Of a stretch of DNA of 33,402 nucleotides, positions 1 through 11,986 are shown piece by piece. The DNA is from Tubiluchus corallicola (Eukaryota > Priapulida > Priapulimorpha > Priapulimorphida > Tubiluchidae). Made by a program: the position numbers and the translations under genes. The DNA is taken from the NCBI GenBank assembly GCA_030141605.1, contig JAQGDQ010001591.1:1-33402 (forward strand), given 5' to 3'. Within the stretch, counting starts at the first letter, position 1; each line of letters begins with the position of its first letter. Below the pieces are notes generated by a model. The model made no database searches. It saw only the letters and a list, made by a program, of their open reading frames with translations, and was not told where the DNA came from.

Positions 1-168
1 CAACCACACTTAGTAATTTGTTTTCTGCGCAACCACAACAACTGCACATATTTTTAATGCAAATGCACATATTTACTTATTTTCTATGCAACCTCACATA
101 TTTACTTGTACAAAAATATCCCCATGATTTACGCGGACATACGATAACAAGAAAAGCAGAGAGAAATC

Positions 169-265
169 CTCATCGTCATCATCATCAGCATCATCAACGT
201 AATTGTCATTGTCATCGTCATCGTCATCATCGTCATCCTCGTCATCATCACCAACAACAACAACA
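169..265. repeat. CAT/CGT trinucleotide-rich repeat
   Basis: An imperfect trinucleotide tract (CATCGT, CATCAT, CAGCAT), followed by a short CAA run. It produces histidine-rich and aspartate-rich open frames on the two strands that are composition artefacts. Confidence 0.8.
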
Positions 266-607
266 GAAACACTAACTGGAGTGACAGTCAAATGTGGATC
301 AACAGTGACGAGGACAAAATAACAATGACACAGTTATTGTAAAAAAGATATACTTCACAACAGTGGCAAGCAACAAGAGTCAACACTTGTGCCAAAAATG
401 TTTTTCAAATAACCAAATGTTGCAAAACTGTTATGCATTTCTAGTTTGGAGACCTCATTACCTCATTATTGATATATTTTACCAAAATCAGATCATTTCA
501 AGGTTGGTCATTGCCCATGTAGATCTCACGCTGCTAAGATTGTTGAATAACTTTGTTGAACCACTTCAAAGAGAGAGATTATTATTGTCAGCTTATCAAT
601 CGTTCTA

Positions 608-1110
608 AAATTCCAGACAGAATTATTAGGGATTAAAATGTTCCTTTGTCAGCAGGGTGTAACCTGCCGCTCTGGTAAACATTTCAAAAGATTTATAATT
701 AATCTTCTCTTTTGTGTGCACAGAGCACGTCTCAAGTTGTCTGTAACTCAGGGCTTTTGTGGAATTTGCCGTAAAGATTATGAATTTCAAAAGCGAGGAT
801 AATTATTTTCGGCGCTTTTCAAGTCATTAAATTCCAGACAAGATTAAAATTCTTCTTTGTGTGTAACTCAAATACTTCACAAGATTTTGAAAACCATTAC
901 GCTTCTCTTTTGCGTGCAGGGAGCGTGTCTCAAATAGTTTGCAGCTCAGGGATTTTGTGGAATTTGCCGAAAAGATTATAAAGTGAACTGCATCTCACCT
1001 CAAACACTTTACAAGACTTTACAAATCCATTAAGCTGTACACGGAGACCCTGAAGTGATCGGGCAATTTAGGGCTTAGCAAAATATGCCAGCAGTATTAT
1101 AAAACCTAAT
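608..1110. repeat. Degenerate tandem repeat, unit about 200 bp
   Basis: The block beginning CTTCTCTTTTGTGTGCA near 704 recurs near 902 with clear similarity through a shared TTTTGTGGAATTTGCCG. A preceding AAATTCCAGACA block occurs near 609 and 829. A weaker third copy seems to follow to about 1100. No coding frame is maintained. Confidence 0.6.
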
Positions 1111-1432
1111 ATATCACAGAAAATTGATGAAAAATCTTTCTTTATCTATAATGTGTGATCAACTTAAATTCCTCACAAGATTTATAAATAATTTTGTGTA
1201 ATGATCACGTGGTTTGCAAGTTGACATTTTGTGTTATCAGAAACTATTAACCAGAATTTTCTATAAATTCAATTCAATTCATTTTTTTATTTTGGTAATT
1301 AAGATCACATAAAGTACAAATATAGTACTAAAATGGAATAGAGTACATCAGATAATTGTTACCAGAGTAAAATATAAATACAGGGTTAAAAAATTAATGC
1401 TAATAGATGCTAATTATGTAATAATTCTGCAT

Positions 1433-1548
1433 ACATAGATTTACACACATGCCAGAAGCATTGCAATCACAGATAGGTTTACACACATGCCAGAAACACT
1501 GCAATCGTAAATAGATTTACACACATGCCAGAAGCACTGCAATCGTAT
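1433..1548. repeat. Three-copy minisatellite, 38-bp unit
   Basis: TTTACACACATGCCAGAA recurs at about 1440, 1478 and 1516, each followed by GCA(T/C)TGCAATC or a close variant. The 1549-2060 interval after it is AT-rich and shows nothing I can name. Confidence 0.85.
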
Positions 1549-2061
1549 TTTATTGGACACGAAAAAGGGCACCTGAAGTAAGCTTCATATATCGCCTTAA
1601 AAATTATACAACTTTACAGCAATTTTATGCACATATCGTATTCGTGTTGAAAGGAATTTTCGATTGTTTTTATTTTAAATCTCCCGAAATACTGTTCAGA
1701 CAGCACAATTGTATGACGTCACTATGCATTTATATCGGGGGAAAAACAGACAATGTTAAATTATGTCCCAAAAAACTTTCCGTGCATATCTATATTACTT
1801 AGCATTTCACTTACCTGCTGGGAAAACTTAAGTAGCTAGACTAATAATTAAAAATGTTTGTGCCAATTGGAAAAAATGTCGCTGACTCATCCTCCATGGT
1901 GCGCCACTCACTAGCCAGAAACTTATTTTCAATATTATTGACAAGATACAGTAATTTAAAATTTTACAAAATTAGTAACATGCATGCTACGAATGCTCTC
2001 ATTGTTTTTTCAAACTTTACTTAATGTTATCAAAACTTGTTTAAAACGACCTACCATTAAA

Positions 2062-2196
2062 ATGGCTGCGCCTAACGGTCATTGCGGGAGTTTAAATTTA
2101 CACGTTTTATACAGCGTTACACCTGATGCAAGCCCAGCATACGAAAAGGCAGCACGTAGTGGTGCAAAATTTCGAAACGAATTTTTTAAGCCTTAT
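2062..2196 (+). CDS. Weak candidate first coding exon, unknown product
   Basis: An ATG in good context (AAAATGG) opens 45 codons beginning MAAPNGHCGSLNLHVL and running to a strong-looking splice donor, TAT|GTAAGTGG, in phase 0. No domain is recognised and no partner exon was found nearby on the plus strand. The frame also continues past the donor to a stop at 2241, so an unspliced chance frame is possible. The following stretch, 2197-3135, is AT-rich, with an especially AT-rich block at 2275-2340, and I see no gene in it. Confidence 0.18.
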
Positions 2197-3135
2197 GTAA
2201 GTGGAGGGTTTTCTTGTACTTTAAGCGAAACAGTTTTCTGATACCATTTGTGTATGCAATAACTCATATTATTTATCACACTCATATAAAATATATAATA
2301 TAATATAAAATATAATAATACAATATTGCTGTAATATATACACCATTTTTTAAAAATCAACTTTTAATATGTCAGGTGATTTAAATTTTTGTACTTTTAA
2401 CATCAATAATTCATCAAAACGATTTTGTGAGGTTATTATGGCAGGTGACATTAATGTCATTATAAACAGCAATAGCAGTAATGCATTAGCACTGAAAGCA
2501 TTTCTAGAACAAAATGTTTGTGTGGTATAAACTTGAAGCCAATTGTACCATTCATTATACATACTAATATGAAACTCTAGATTACAAATCGTATATTTAT
2601 TATGTATTTTGCTCTAAGCAGTATATCTTTTTCGTGAACCCCTTAAGTATACTTACAAAAGGAGACAGCATTTTTCTTATCATACGTCAGTTACTTTCAG
2701 TATAAAATGTCAAAACCTGATTAAGGACATTGTAACGTTTTGAGGGCTATTGAGTTCCCAATTTTTATACTACATGTATTTTTACGAGTTCGTCGGCAAT
2801 TAAAAGCAAAACAAGATGAAACAATTTTTTAAAGCTATAATTATTACAAAAGAAAAGAGCACAACAAAAAGTCAACAATGAGAGATCAAAATTACTACTA
2901 ATGGCTTGCTGTGCAAACTCCCAAGGAAAGATGAAGATAGGAAAATGAATGCGCATAACTCATCTGAATGTTCATGACGATATTGTGCAAAATACAACGA
3001 TCTCCTCCCACAATGACAAGGCTGGCACCGGCAACATGACGATCCACCATATGCCATAACAATGCAGATGACGACAGCTAATCAACAGCATCCAGCAACC
3101 CACTTGTAATCCAACAGCAACGTACCAACAGCTGA

Positions 3136-3420
3136 CTGGAATGGAATAACATCACACTTCTGTGGCTTGACCAGCTCTTCAAACCATGTAACAGCAACGG
3201 GACTGAGAAAGACAGGCTATACAACAGGAACACTGTCCTTTTGGCCAAAACAACACTTAACTCAGCTCTCCGTGGTAAAGAACTTACATCACAGATCGTG
3301 TACCAGTCTTTCCAGACAAATACGTTAACTACAGGTATGCTGGAACATGCCTACTGGTCAGACCAACAACGAACGTCTGTATCAGTGAAAAGTATCAACT
3401 CAGCTGTTCAGAACAGGTAA
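3136..3420 (+). other. Open stretch without a start codon
   Basis: Between an in-frame TGA and a TAA this frame is open for 94 codons but has no ATG near its beginning. It includes two potential glycosylation sequons (NNIT, NGT). It ends within AACAG|GTAAAC, which resembles a splice donor. It precedes the envelope-like remnant on the same strand and may be part of the same element, but I recognise no domain. Confidence 0.2.
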
Positions 3421-3575
3421 ACGAACTGCATAGGTAAACGAAGCACTCCAGCAGGTAGGTGTAAACCACTTTAAGTGACAGGGGTGAGGAGATGATGAAA
3501 TGAAAAAGCACATACAGCTATGGAAGCCAAGCAAGCCATTTATTATCAAAGTTAGCAACATAAATAAATATTGTT

Positions 3576-3632
3576 GTCTGAGAGGTGTGAAATAAATATT
3601 ATTGTTGTTATAGCAACACACACCTCTCAGAC
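3576..3632. repeat. Inverted repeat, 14-bp perfect arms
   Basis: GTCTGAGAGGTGTG at 3576-3589 is the exact reverse complement of CACACCTCTCAGAC at 3619-3632, with a 29-nt AT-rich loop. It lies about 50 bp before the envelope-like frame. Its role is unknown. Confidence 0.85.
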
Positions 3633-3679
3633 ACTTTAACAAATGAAAAGAAGCCAGCTAGGCTTCTATGGGGTAAAAT

Positions 3680-5167
3680 TTGATGTCAAATAAGCTAGTC
3701 AATGTGACAGTGCTTATTGAATTGTTAGGAAACTGTGTACAATATTGTGCAGATTGCGATCATTATAACAACGGTGAAGTATATCATAATTGTTTAGTTA
3801 ACTTAATGTTACAAGCAGGACATGAAGTTACACATGAAATGGTTGTGCTAACGGAAATAATGGCGCTAATGCAGCGAATATCGAATACCATGAGAAGGTT
3901 GACTGAAAATGTACATAAGACTACGAACATGCTGTCCACATTATTATCAGGTACTATGTCACCTCTACTTTTGGGATCTGCACAACTGCGTGACACGCCA
4001 TACGAAATTCAGAAGGCACTGCCGAGTACTTTGTCCTTACCGGAAAGGCCGGAAGCAGATATGTTGTATTATTATGAAACAATGGAAGTGACGTTGTTAG
4101 CTACAGCAGAGGAATATGCGGTGCTAGCTCTCATATCCATACAGCCTGTTCAAGACAGGTATGACTTATTTCAAATCATACCTATGCCTATGAAAATGCC
4201 AAATTCCTCAGGGTATGTGTATATAGATCCAGAGCGGAAATATTACAGCATAAATACAGAACGAACGAAGTTCTTCTTGCCAGAAGATCAAGATACTGAA
4301 CAGTGCATAGACAGAAATAGTGAACCATGTCAAATTAAGGTACTGGGCATGTCCACTGCCTACGCTACTGCATGCCCAGCCGTACTGTTTAGTATCAGGC
4401 CAGAGGAGACACCTAGAGGCAGTGGTGACCTATGTTACGGGATGTACGTGGTACGCATCTCCCTTTGAAGAGACTTTGCTTACCCATACCTGTCCGAACC
4501 CCGGTACCGATCAATTAACACCGACGGAAGAAAGGATTACCGTCCTAAATTGACTGAAATAGTTGTAAGGTACACTTCTGATCATTCGAGTTACCGACAT
4601 ATTACTATCATAACTCTCAAATTAGAATAGAGGCTGAAAAAATAGTGTTACCAATGCCGAAGATGATTGAACGGTTCTATAAAGAATTAAGTGACATGCA
4701 GAATGTAATCCTGGGGAAGGCTGATTTGATTCCCGAATATGAGAAGCCACCAGCCCAGAAACATGGGACCAGTTTGACATATCTATTGAAGATTTGAAAT
4801 CTTGCATACAAGAGAATGGGGAGAGATTAAAATGCCAGAAAATTAAGCTGGCTGAGACGGTCCCGACGGATTACACGATGGATTTACTACAGTTGTATAA
4901 AAAGTGGGTCTTAATAGGGGAGTAATTGTTGCACTACTGACAGTAAGAATCACTTGTTATTTGAAACGTCGAATGGGTCTGTTTGTTCTGACATCCATGT
5001 TACTTCGATGGAGAACTGGGTATTCTGCACCCATGACCGAAAGGGGATCACCCAGTAGGGGACGAAAATGCTCAGATGGGAGGGAGCATAGACCCCGGTC
5101 CAAGGAGCCATTAGCAGCCAAATGGACAATGGTCAATGATATCCCACTGCCGGACTCTCTAAGGTGA
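3680..5167 (+). pseudogene. Envelope-like remnant of an LTR retroelement, frame-broken
   Basis: The first open part (3680-4468, 262 codons) has the layout of the ectodomain of F/Env-like glycoproteins carried by gypsy- or BEL-type LTR elements of invertebrates. A helical region around residues 60-110 precedes a YYY-containing strand, then an IPMP segment, an aromatic-rich stretch, and a C-rich segment around residues 207-218 (EQCIDRNSEPC). Similarity to the group appears to continue in another frame (about 4430-4553), then in fragments at about 4612-4797 and 4757-4924, and finally in a hydrophobic segment with a basic tail at about 4904-5167, as expected for a membrane anchor. At least three frame breaks separate these parts, so I call it dead. 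The family is assigned by layout only and is moderately uncertain; the N-terminal part may be missing. Confidence 0.5.
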
Positions 5168-5171
5168 AGAA

Positions 5172-6345
5172 TGTCACGTATTATGTTATTCTAGCATGTG
5201 CATTATCTAAATAGTCTTGTATTGTAACGATAGAGATAGGATTACTAAAGTATGTCATGAATAGAAATGAGCTTTTAAAGGGAAACATTAAATCCGAACG
5301 AAATGTGAGATGAGCTTTAGGGGAGGAAAGTTGCAGGTGTTACACTATTGTTCATAATTGAGAGGACTGTTGTCAGAACTCGAAATGCGGACGAAGAGAC
5401 AAACTCCGGGCTAATTAAGTAATCGTTAACGAGGGCATTGAATTTTGGAACAGTGACATTGGAGGACTCTGTCCCATAAGCAGTAAAAAGTATAGAGGGG
5501 CTTAAAGTCGAGATGCCCAGATGATCAGGGTGACGAAGAGCTCAGAAGTCAGAATGCTCTGATAATCAGCCACGGGGTGCATCTTTTCACGTGACCGACA
5601 GGGGTTCATAATGGGGGTAAGATGAGAAATTATGGCTTTTTGGTCGACGTCAGGAAGGTGACACGGGGTGGACTCTGAACCAGGAATTCTGAAGGTAGGA
5701 GCCGTGATTTCTTTTACTTAGTGTAGACTTCATCTGCGTGTTGGATTGAACCAACTTCTGAAGCTCAGAACAACTCGTATTAGGAACAGGACTTGGTCTA
5801 TTATAGGGACTTGTAAATTGACCAGTCCCAGAGTTAGTGATATTATATATTATTTATTTGGTAACAATAACCTGGTACTTAATTGTTGAAGGCTGCATAT
5901 TGTTAATTAAAGGAACAGTTGTCACTAAATTATTTGTGAATTTATTGAAGTTGAACCGATACACTGTAGTTGTGAAATTCTGTTGGTTGATTGCAAACTC
6001 AACTTGTGAATCTATTTAAATTGTTATTGCCAAAACCATCATTTTGTCAAACCTGTATAACTAATAAATTGTATATACAACTGTTAATAGTGCATTTACA
6101 CTGATTTGTGCCGATGGGAATTACGTCGAAGTTTTGCAAACTCGCAAATACACTATCTGTTGCACGGACCTATAATGGACCATATTCACACTGAAGCGGC
6201 TTATTGAGGAGACCAGCTAGAGAACTAGGGAGATGTAGATTTACAACACAACGCGTATTTCGTAGTCTGAGGTCGCTCTGGTGTTCGTCATAGCCACTCC
6301 GACCCAGCCGAAGCTCCCGTAGTCGGGGAATTAATTAAACAATTA
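5172..6345 (+). other. Gene-free stretch, possibly 3' LTR of the env-like element
   Basis: Directly after the envelope-like tail the sequence TGTCACGTATTATG resembles a gypsy-type LTR start. AATAAA occurs near 6063. No matching upstream copy was found in the window, so an LTR cannot be shown. No coding frame is recognised. Confidence 0.2.
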
Positions 6346-6450
6346 ATTACCTAATTAGCGCTTGTACTACCATTATAAAGAGATTGGGTAAAATTTCATT
6401 TGGCATATAGTTTGTCGAGAATTGTGCCGTCGTCGGTTATATATTCATAT

Positions 6451-6781
6451 TGCAACGGATCCGAGTTTCAGCGCGGATCCGTCTAAGTGTATACAAGTAA
6501 TAAAGCGTTGTATACAAGTAGTATAAAAGTAGTATACAAGCACTATAAAAGTAGTATAGTAATAATACTATAAAGCGGCATACAAGTAATGAAATCCTAC
6601 AGCATACGAGGAAAGTAAAAAGATCCGGAATACGAATGTAAAATAAATCTTAATGCATAACCATGACATTTGAACAGAATTTTGAATAACAAATAGCAAG
6701 CCTACAGCATTCACTTTGGAATCGCCAAATTACGCATGCATTCTGTTTTATGCAGGTACATTTGCATTACTGGGTTTCTCA
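6451..6781. repeat. Left copy of a dispersed direct repeat (LTR-like)
   Basis: This segment matches 8159-8413 in the same orientation. Shared blocks include AAAAAGATCCGGAATACG, a run ending CTGTTTTATGCAGGTAC, and TTTGCATTACTGGGTTTC. It begins TGCAACGGATCC and ends near TTTCTCA, so TG...CA ends are possible. This copy is longer because of internal GTATACAAG/TATAAAAGTAG repeats at about 6488-6595. Confidence 0.55.
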
Positions 6782-8158
6782 ACCATACCCATTACTAACA
6801 TTAAAATCTGCCTTCGTAACACTACCCCTCCTCAATTTCCATTTGTCCCATTTGTCCATTTGTTCAAAGTTGGGTAAATCAGTTTAAAAAATTAAAGCAA
6901 AGCTAAACCATTTTCTTTAGTTGTACATGTTCACTTATGAGTTCAGTAAACAATACCACATCAATGTAAAAACCACTAGTACAAGTACATGAAATCCCAT
7001 CATTAGCAAATCCATCCAGGTTTGTAACTGCTAGCTAGACCACTTCCAGCAGCATAAACCTGAAAACAACGAATTGGTCCTAAATCCATTTCTCTGTGGA
7101 AAAAAACAGTACAGTAAGTTTTTAAACAGCACAGAAATCAGTCTTTGCACATATAAATGTTGAAGCTTAATCCAATGCGTAGTTTGTCCACTAATCACGA
7201 AAACGGCAAAACAGGCCTAGAAACGAAAGAGCATTCCACTAACAACTTCCGAGGCACTGGGACAACCTCTATAATGCTTTACATTGAACAGTCTATAGAA
7301 TTTCTCCTGGGGCGTCGGCAGGGAGTGAAATAAAGTAGTTGCGACACTTGCGAAGGTACTCCATCATGAAACTGTAGGTACTCCAGCTATGTGCTACAAC
7401 AACTGTATTGTACTCCAAGCCACAAACACTTCATTTGATGGTACTGCATAGTAGACTCGTGTGACAATGAAGTTTTGAACTTGGCTTCCCTGAGTGGACG
7501 AAGTAGGCATTCTGACAAGCTTACTGCAACAGACTCGGCACATAAAGATGAATAAAGACGAAGTAAATTTACAAACAAGGTACTGCTGTACAGTAACAAC
7601 AGCAAAGTAGAGAAAAACTTGTTTAAACTTTTAAACTGCTTCAACGTTCTGGCCTTAACAAAAGCTACCGAAAACCGGTTCAACTCTGACCAGTGAAGTA
7701 CAGTTAAAAAGAACTGTTTTTGGCAGAAAGACTGGCACCAAGCGTTTTCTTGCATCTCTAGCCATTATGGAACATGAGACTACTAACTGAAAACAGTGTT
7801 CTGCCATCTCTAGCCATTACAGAACACGCGAAAACTACCGTGACTCGCCATAAATACAAAGTAACAAAATGGCTGTACGTCGCCTCTTCCTAAATACGGA
7901 CTATTATCGCCTCTCATTGGGAACTCGATAAAAACATAGAACTGTTTGCGCTAAGGCCGATGCTGCCTGTAACACGAAAGCCGTTCAATTCCTTTCAACA
8001 TGAAAAAGGTAAAAACACGAGACTGTATACAAAAACACAAAAAACACGCTGAGTAGTACAGATAAGCTGTCTGCCTAAAACAAAATGCAGCACTCACCAA
8101 ACCCAATAATGTCGATCCATTCCAGGCGGCAATTTCGGATCCCACTTATGTGCACCAG
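6782..8158. other. Segment between the two direct repeats
   Basis: About 1.4 kb with no recognised domain on either strand. The longest minus-strand frame, 122 codons at 7387-7755, is not recognisable. If the flanking repeats are LTRs, this is the body of a small non-autonomous element. Confidence 0.3.
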
Positions 8159-8413
8159 TGTAACAAAGCCGGGATCCAGTGCGGAACCGTCTCGGGATGT
8201 ATAGAGTGGCATACAAGTTATGAAATACTACAGCAGACGAGAAAAGTAAAAAGATCCGGAATACGAATGTAAAATAAACTTTAATGCATAACCAGTAGCT
8301 CCATGACATGTAAACTGACTTTTGTATGAGAATTAGCAAGCCTCTTCAGCATTCACCATTACGGCATGCATTCTGTTTTATGCAGGTACATTTGCATTAC
8401 TGGGTTTCCCGCA
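8159..8413. repeat. Right copy of the dispersed direct repeat (LTR-like)
   Basis: Partner of 6451-6781. It begins TGTAACAAAGCCGGGATCC and ends near TTTCCCGCA. No convincing target-site duplication is visible outside the pair. Confidence 0.55.
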
Positions 8414-8439
8414 AAAGAATTTTGCACATAAACTCACAA

Positions 8440-8715
8440 CAACAACCCATACCACACCACGCAACGATCTAAAACTTCACTCACAAAACACCACACCACA
8501 CCTACACACCACTCCCCTCACAACACATGTCCCAAACCATACAAGAACACTACACCATCTACACCACCACATCACCCACACCACACCACCTTGACAAAAC
8601 TACACACACACCCACCACACCACTCTACCATCACCACACAACGACCAACCCTACCATCCCACCACAGCACAACACCCACTGCATATCATTCACAGCACAC
8701 ACACCAGACCCACCA
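8440..8715. repeat. A/C-rich degenerate repeat block
   Basis: The plus strand is almost free of G, built from CCACACCA and ACCACAC variants. Its composition is the reverse complement of the G/T-rich block at 21958-22525. The stretch from 8716 to 9839 that follows shows no recognisable gene. Confidence 0.7.
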
Positions 8716-9839
8716 CTTTTTATGGTGATCATAATGTTGATGACTATGGTGACTATGGTACCAGGAAAACAGCTAGGCAACATGACAGATAAACTTTTCT
8801 CAACAACCACCTATCCTTTTAGTTGCATGTTTCTATGGTGCGTAACTTTTATTTTTAACTACTCTTTACATCACCTATCAACTTATTCCATTATCTCACT
8901 AAGTGACCGAAGATCAGAAGCAGTTCCATTTGAGTATACTGCGAATACATGTTTCTTGTCTTAAGTGGACTTTAGGCGCACTGAAATATTTGCAAGACTT
9001 TATGTAGACGTTTTACGTCCTAAGTAGCGCCCTAATCGCGAGTAGCTTCTAGGAAAGTTGGCGGAATTCAAGTAGACGACTTAAGTTTGTATTTAGTCTC
9101 GCGTAACTTTGCGCACACTCAACGAATTAAGACGGGATTCATTGCGCAAAATTTGCTGGTAGCCCTGCAACCAAACCTCCGGAATTGTTTGTCGTAACTC
9201 GATAAATACTACTGTGTAACAATAAACATAAAACATATAACATGCAGGAGTCACTACAGGGGTTTTGGGAGAAACAGATAAAACGCTTTTATTTCTCATC
9301 GATGCCTTAATTTTTTTATACATGCCACTTGGCAACGAGTTATTACTAGATACTAAACATGTTAAATTTCTTAGTCTCTTTATAATTATATTAGTGGCGT
9401 GGCATGACATAGACACCTTTATCAATGCACAGCTATGATACAGGCATTTTTAGTTTTCGCTTGATCGATCATATTTGGTTTCAAGCTTACATTTTACAAT
9501 ATTTATTATACAAATTATACAAAAACTTATTTAGACAAGGACAGCAGAAGCTTCAGATGAGCGGGGTCATGATGCTGTATTACTAAATTGGTTCAATGAC
9601 AATTACGTTACACTACAAGCTACAGAAACCACAAATATCAAAGCAACTACAAATTAAAATACAGATATGATAAACAGACAACTATTTGATAACTTGACAA
9701 AAATTTTATTGTACAACATACACTTTGTAGATAAGCCTTATGTAATGTATCTAATTTAGCATGGATACAGTTGTCAAAGAAGTGCTGACATTCAGGTATC
9801 TTGACATGTTTCATAGAAAGAAATTAGCTTGAAATTTCC

Positions 9840-10482
9840 GAATCCTTTAAAGGTCATTCACAAACTGATTGGGCTGAAGCTGAGGAGCCCAATTTGCAGA
9901 TTAAAAAATCACATTTTGTGCTCTTAAGTCGTGAATAGTAGGATCTCCTGATTTTTTTCCGGTTTGACGCTCTTTATGTATAAATTTTTCATTTTCATGA
10001 AATCAGGGTGTTTCATTTGTTTAACTACATAGCGTGCATGTCAATTTTTTGCAGTCTGCATTATGATCAAGTAATCTCTTTCACTAAAGACATCAGGCAG
10101 AATTTTTCATTCTATAACACTATGCATGCTGTCACATTCCACTTGGGTGTGGCCAGCAACCAAAAATTTTTGAGAAATGGTCACGTTATATTTTCTTGCT
10201 AGAGCAGAGTACGCATTGGCAACACAAGCATTCCTATTTTGGTCACCACATTCATCATTCCAAACCACAATTTATCACAGGATTACTGGATAACATGACC
10301 TGTCCAAAATGGGTGTGCTGCAGGTATGCCAATATCTCACTGCTCAAGTCGCCTTCTGTTTCATATGAGACATAGCAATATCCATCTTTTGACTGTAGAT
10401 TGAAAAGGGAGTACTTGTGTAATTGAAGTTTGGTTTTATAGAACACCATTGAAACCTTCGTGTTCTGGCCAGTTTCATTCAT
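9840..10482 (-). pseudogene. Decayed DDE-transposase-like gene fragment
   Basis: On the minus strand, 10482-10255 reads an open frame containing YKTKLQLHKYSLFNL and YETEGDLSSEILAYLQ. After a stop, similarity resumes with CGDQNRNACVANA, then QKFLVAGHTQVECDSMHS, and, in a shifted frame at about 9946-9913, GDPTIHDLRAQN. I recall this series of motifs (QNRN, GHTQxExDS) from a family of transposase-like proteins widespread in invertebrate genomes; the family name is not certain. Several stops and at least one frameshift show that it is inactive. Confidence 0.6.
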
Positions 10483-10873
10483 CTAATTCTAGAGGATTAA
10501 CATTTTATTGGTAGCACACTGAGTGTTTAACTTGTAGAGGAAATACATGATATAATTAGCCAGACTCTGTAGTTTCATTTCTCTCTAGTGATTCTCAGAG
10601 GTGTGCAAAAACTCATGCATTCAAATCCAGAGCCAGAGCTGTACTGAATATTGCACAATGCTATAGTAATGCCATAATAAAATAATGTCAGCAAGCGCCC
10701 ATCGTGTTTTACTCCTAAATGCAAATGGGCTTTCGGGCTTGCTGGAGTTTATAGGTAATTTTGCAGACGTGGGACGTTCTGTAATTGTAACACAGCAAGA
10801 TAAGATGACATACTAAAAAGTAAGAAGGCAACAAGACGCATGCATAATTTTCTACAGTGGTGCAGATCCACTT

Positions 10874-11959
10874 TTAATTATTGATTTTCTGGATAATTCT
10901 TAAAATTTCTTCTCTCCGCCCACGGCGCGTATTTTTCACTACATCAAAAACGTTCCAGTTTGCTGTAAGATGCATCAGTCTTTCATTTCCATAATATCTA
11001 CCCGCATTCCAAGCAATATAGTTTTCGCCGTTATGTGTATCTACATGCAAAAAGAAAAATCCATCATTTTTAACTAAACACCAAGCCTGCGCCATTGCTT
11101 CAAGATCACCACTTGGATTCAAAGCATCTCCATATCGTCCAAGTCCACTGTGTTCTATTGATGAATAACTAATCCCAAAATCGAACAATGGCTTCCCTTT
11201 TTCCAGATATTTTTGTGCCAGCTTTTGAGGTGAAATTGTGGTAATCCTGGGATGTGTTGACATTGGGTCGTTGTAGTCTACTGTTGTTACATGTGATGCA
11301 TTGAAGTTCAGCAAAAGAGCTTCAATCCAGGGGTGTATTGTTCCAATAACAAAACCAACTTTTCTTTCAATTACCTCTTTGTACAAGCTCAATGCTTTTA
11401 CAACAGTGCCGGTTGCAAAAAGACCATAAGGCGAAATATTTTTCCCTTCCAAAACTCTATTTTGCAATTTCGAAATAAATGAAGTGTTAAAGAGATTCTT
11501 TTTAGATTCAGGTAAGACCTCTGCAAAATACCAATTTCGTATTGGCATCTTACCATACATTGTAAATTCACCCAGCAGTTCTGGGGGTGGTTCTCGTGGA
11601 GGAGGCCACTCATCTGACGGGGTTTCTAAGAGCAGTCTTTTCATAGTCGCTTGGCAGTCATAATGTTTATGTAGCACTGGATAGTCTAGACCCACTGTTC
11701 GCCGGAAGTGTTCTGTGTTGATATCACAGGGGTCTCCACAAGGTGGAATATCATCTTTATTTGAATAGTTTAAAGAAAGTCTCTTGAAAGAATATTCCGT
11801 AACAGTTTCCTCTTCATTAACAGTAGTAATGTACATCATCTTGTATGTTCCCATAATAGTGCAAAACACAAAGATTGGGGCAAACAAAAGATTTCTTGTT
11901 CCTCTCCAGTAACACCTGCAACACAAAGCATAAAGATGACGTATGGATAAATAAAACAT
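10874..11959 (-). CDS. DUF268 methyltransferase-like type II membrane protein
   Basis: From the first in-frame ATG the protein is 361 residues. A basic N-terminus precedes one membrane segment (about residues 23-45, NLLFAPIFVFCTIMG), then a lumenal or extracellular part with potential glycosylation sequons at about 64, 158, 174 and 220. The C-terminal domain carries the marks of DUF268 (known from nematodes and other animals): FVIGTIHPWIEALLL at 203-217 and VTTVDYN at 224-230, which resemble a Rossmann SAM-binding fold, then SYSSIEHSGLGRYGD at 264-278. A SAM-dependent transferase role is inferred; the substrate is unknown. The start is uncertain. A good acceptor (TTTGTGTTGCAG|GTG, exon from 11915) lies inside the reading frame, so the first 15 residues may be intron and the true first exon may lie upstream, beyond the minisatellite. 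Confidence 0.85.
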   Translation of the reverse strand: MFYLSIRHLYALCCRCYWRGTRNLLFAPIFVFCTIMGTYKMMYITTVNEEETVTEYSFKRLSLNYSNKDDIPPCGDPCDINTEHFRRTVGLDYPVLHKHYDCQATMKRLLLETPSDEWPPPREPPPELLGEFTMYGKMPIRNWYFAEVLPESKKNLFNTSFISKLQNRVLEGKNISPYGLFATGTVVKALSLYKEVIERKVGFVIGTIHPWIEALLLNFNASHVTTVDYNDPMSTHPRITTISPQKLAQKYLEKGKPLFDFGISYSSIEHSGLGRYGDALNPSGDLEAMAQAWCLVKNDGFFFLHVDTHNGENYIAWNAGRYYGNERLMHLTANWNVFDVVKNTRRGRREEILRIIQKINN

Positions 11960-11986
11960 ATGTTCACTGTTCAGTTTTCTCACAAT

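Noticed and set aside
18-291. Histidine-rich and aspartate-rich small proteins
   Set aside because: They are translations of the CAT/CGT microsatellite on the two strands and have no other content.
7387-7755. 122-codon minus-strand frame between the direct repeats
   Set aside because: No recognised domain; its length is within what chance can give in a window of this size.
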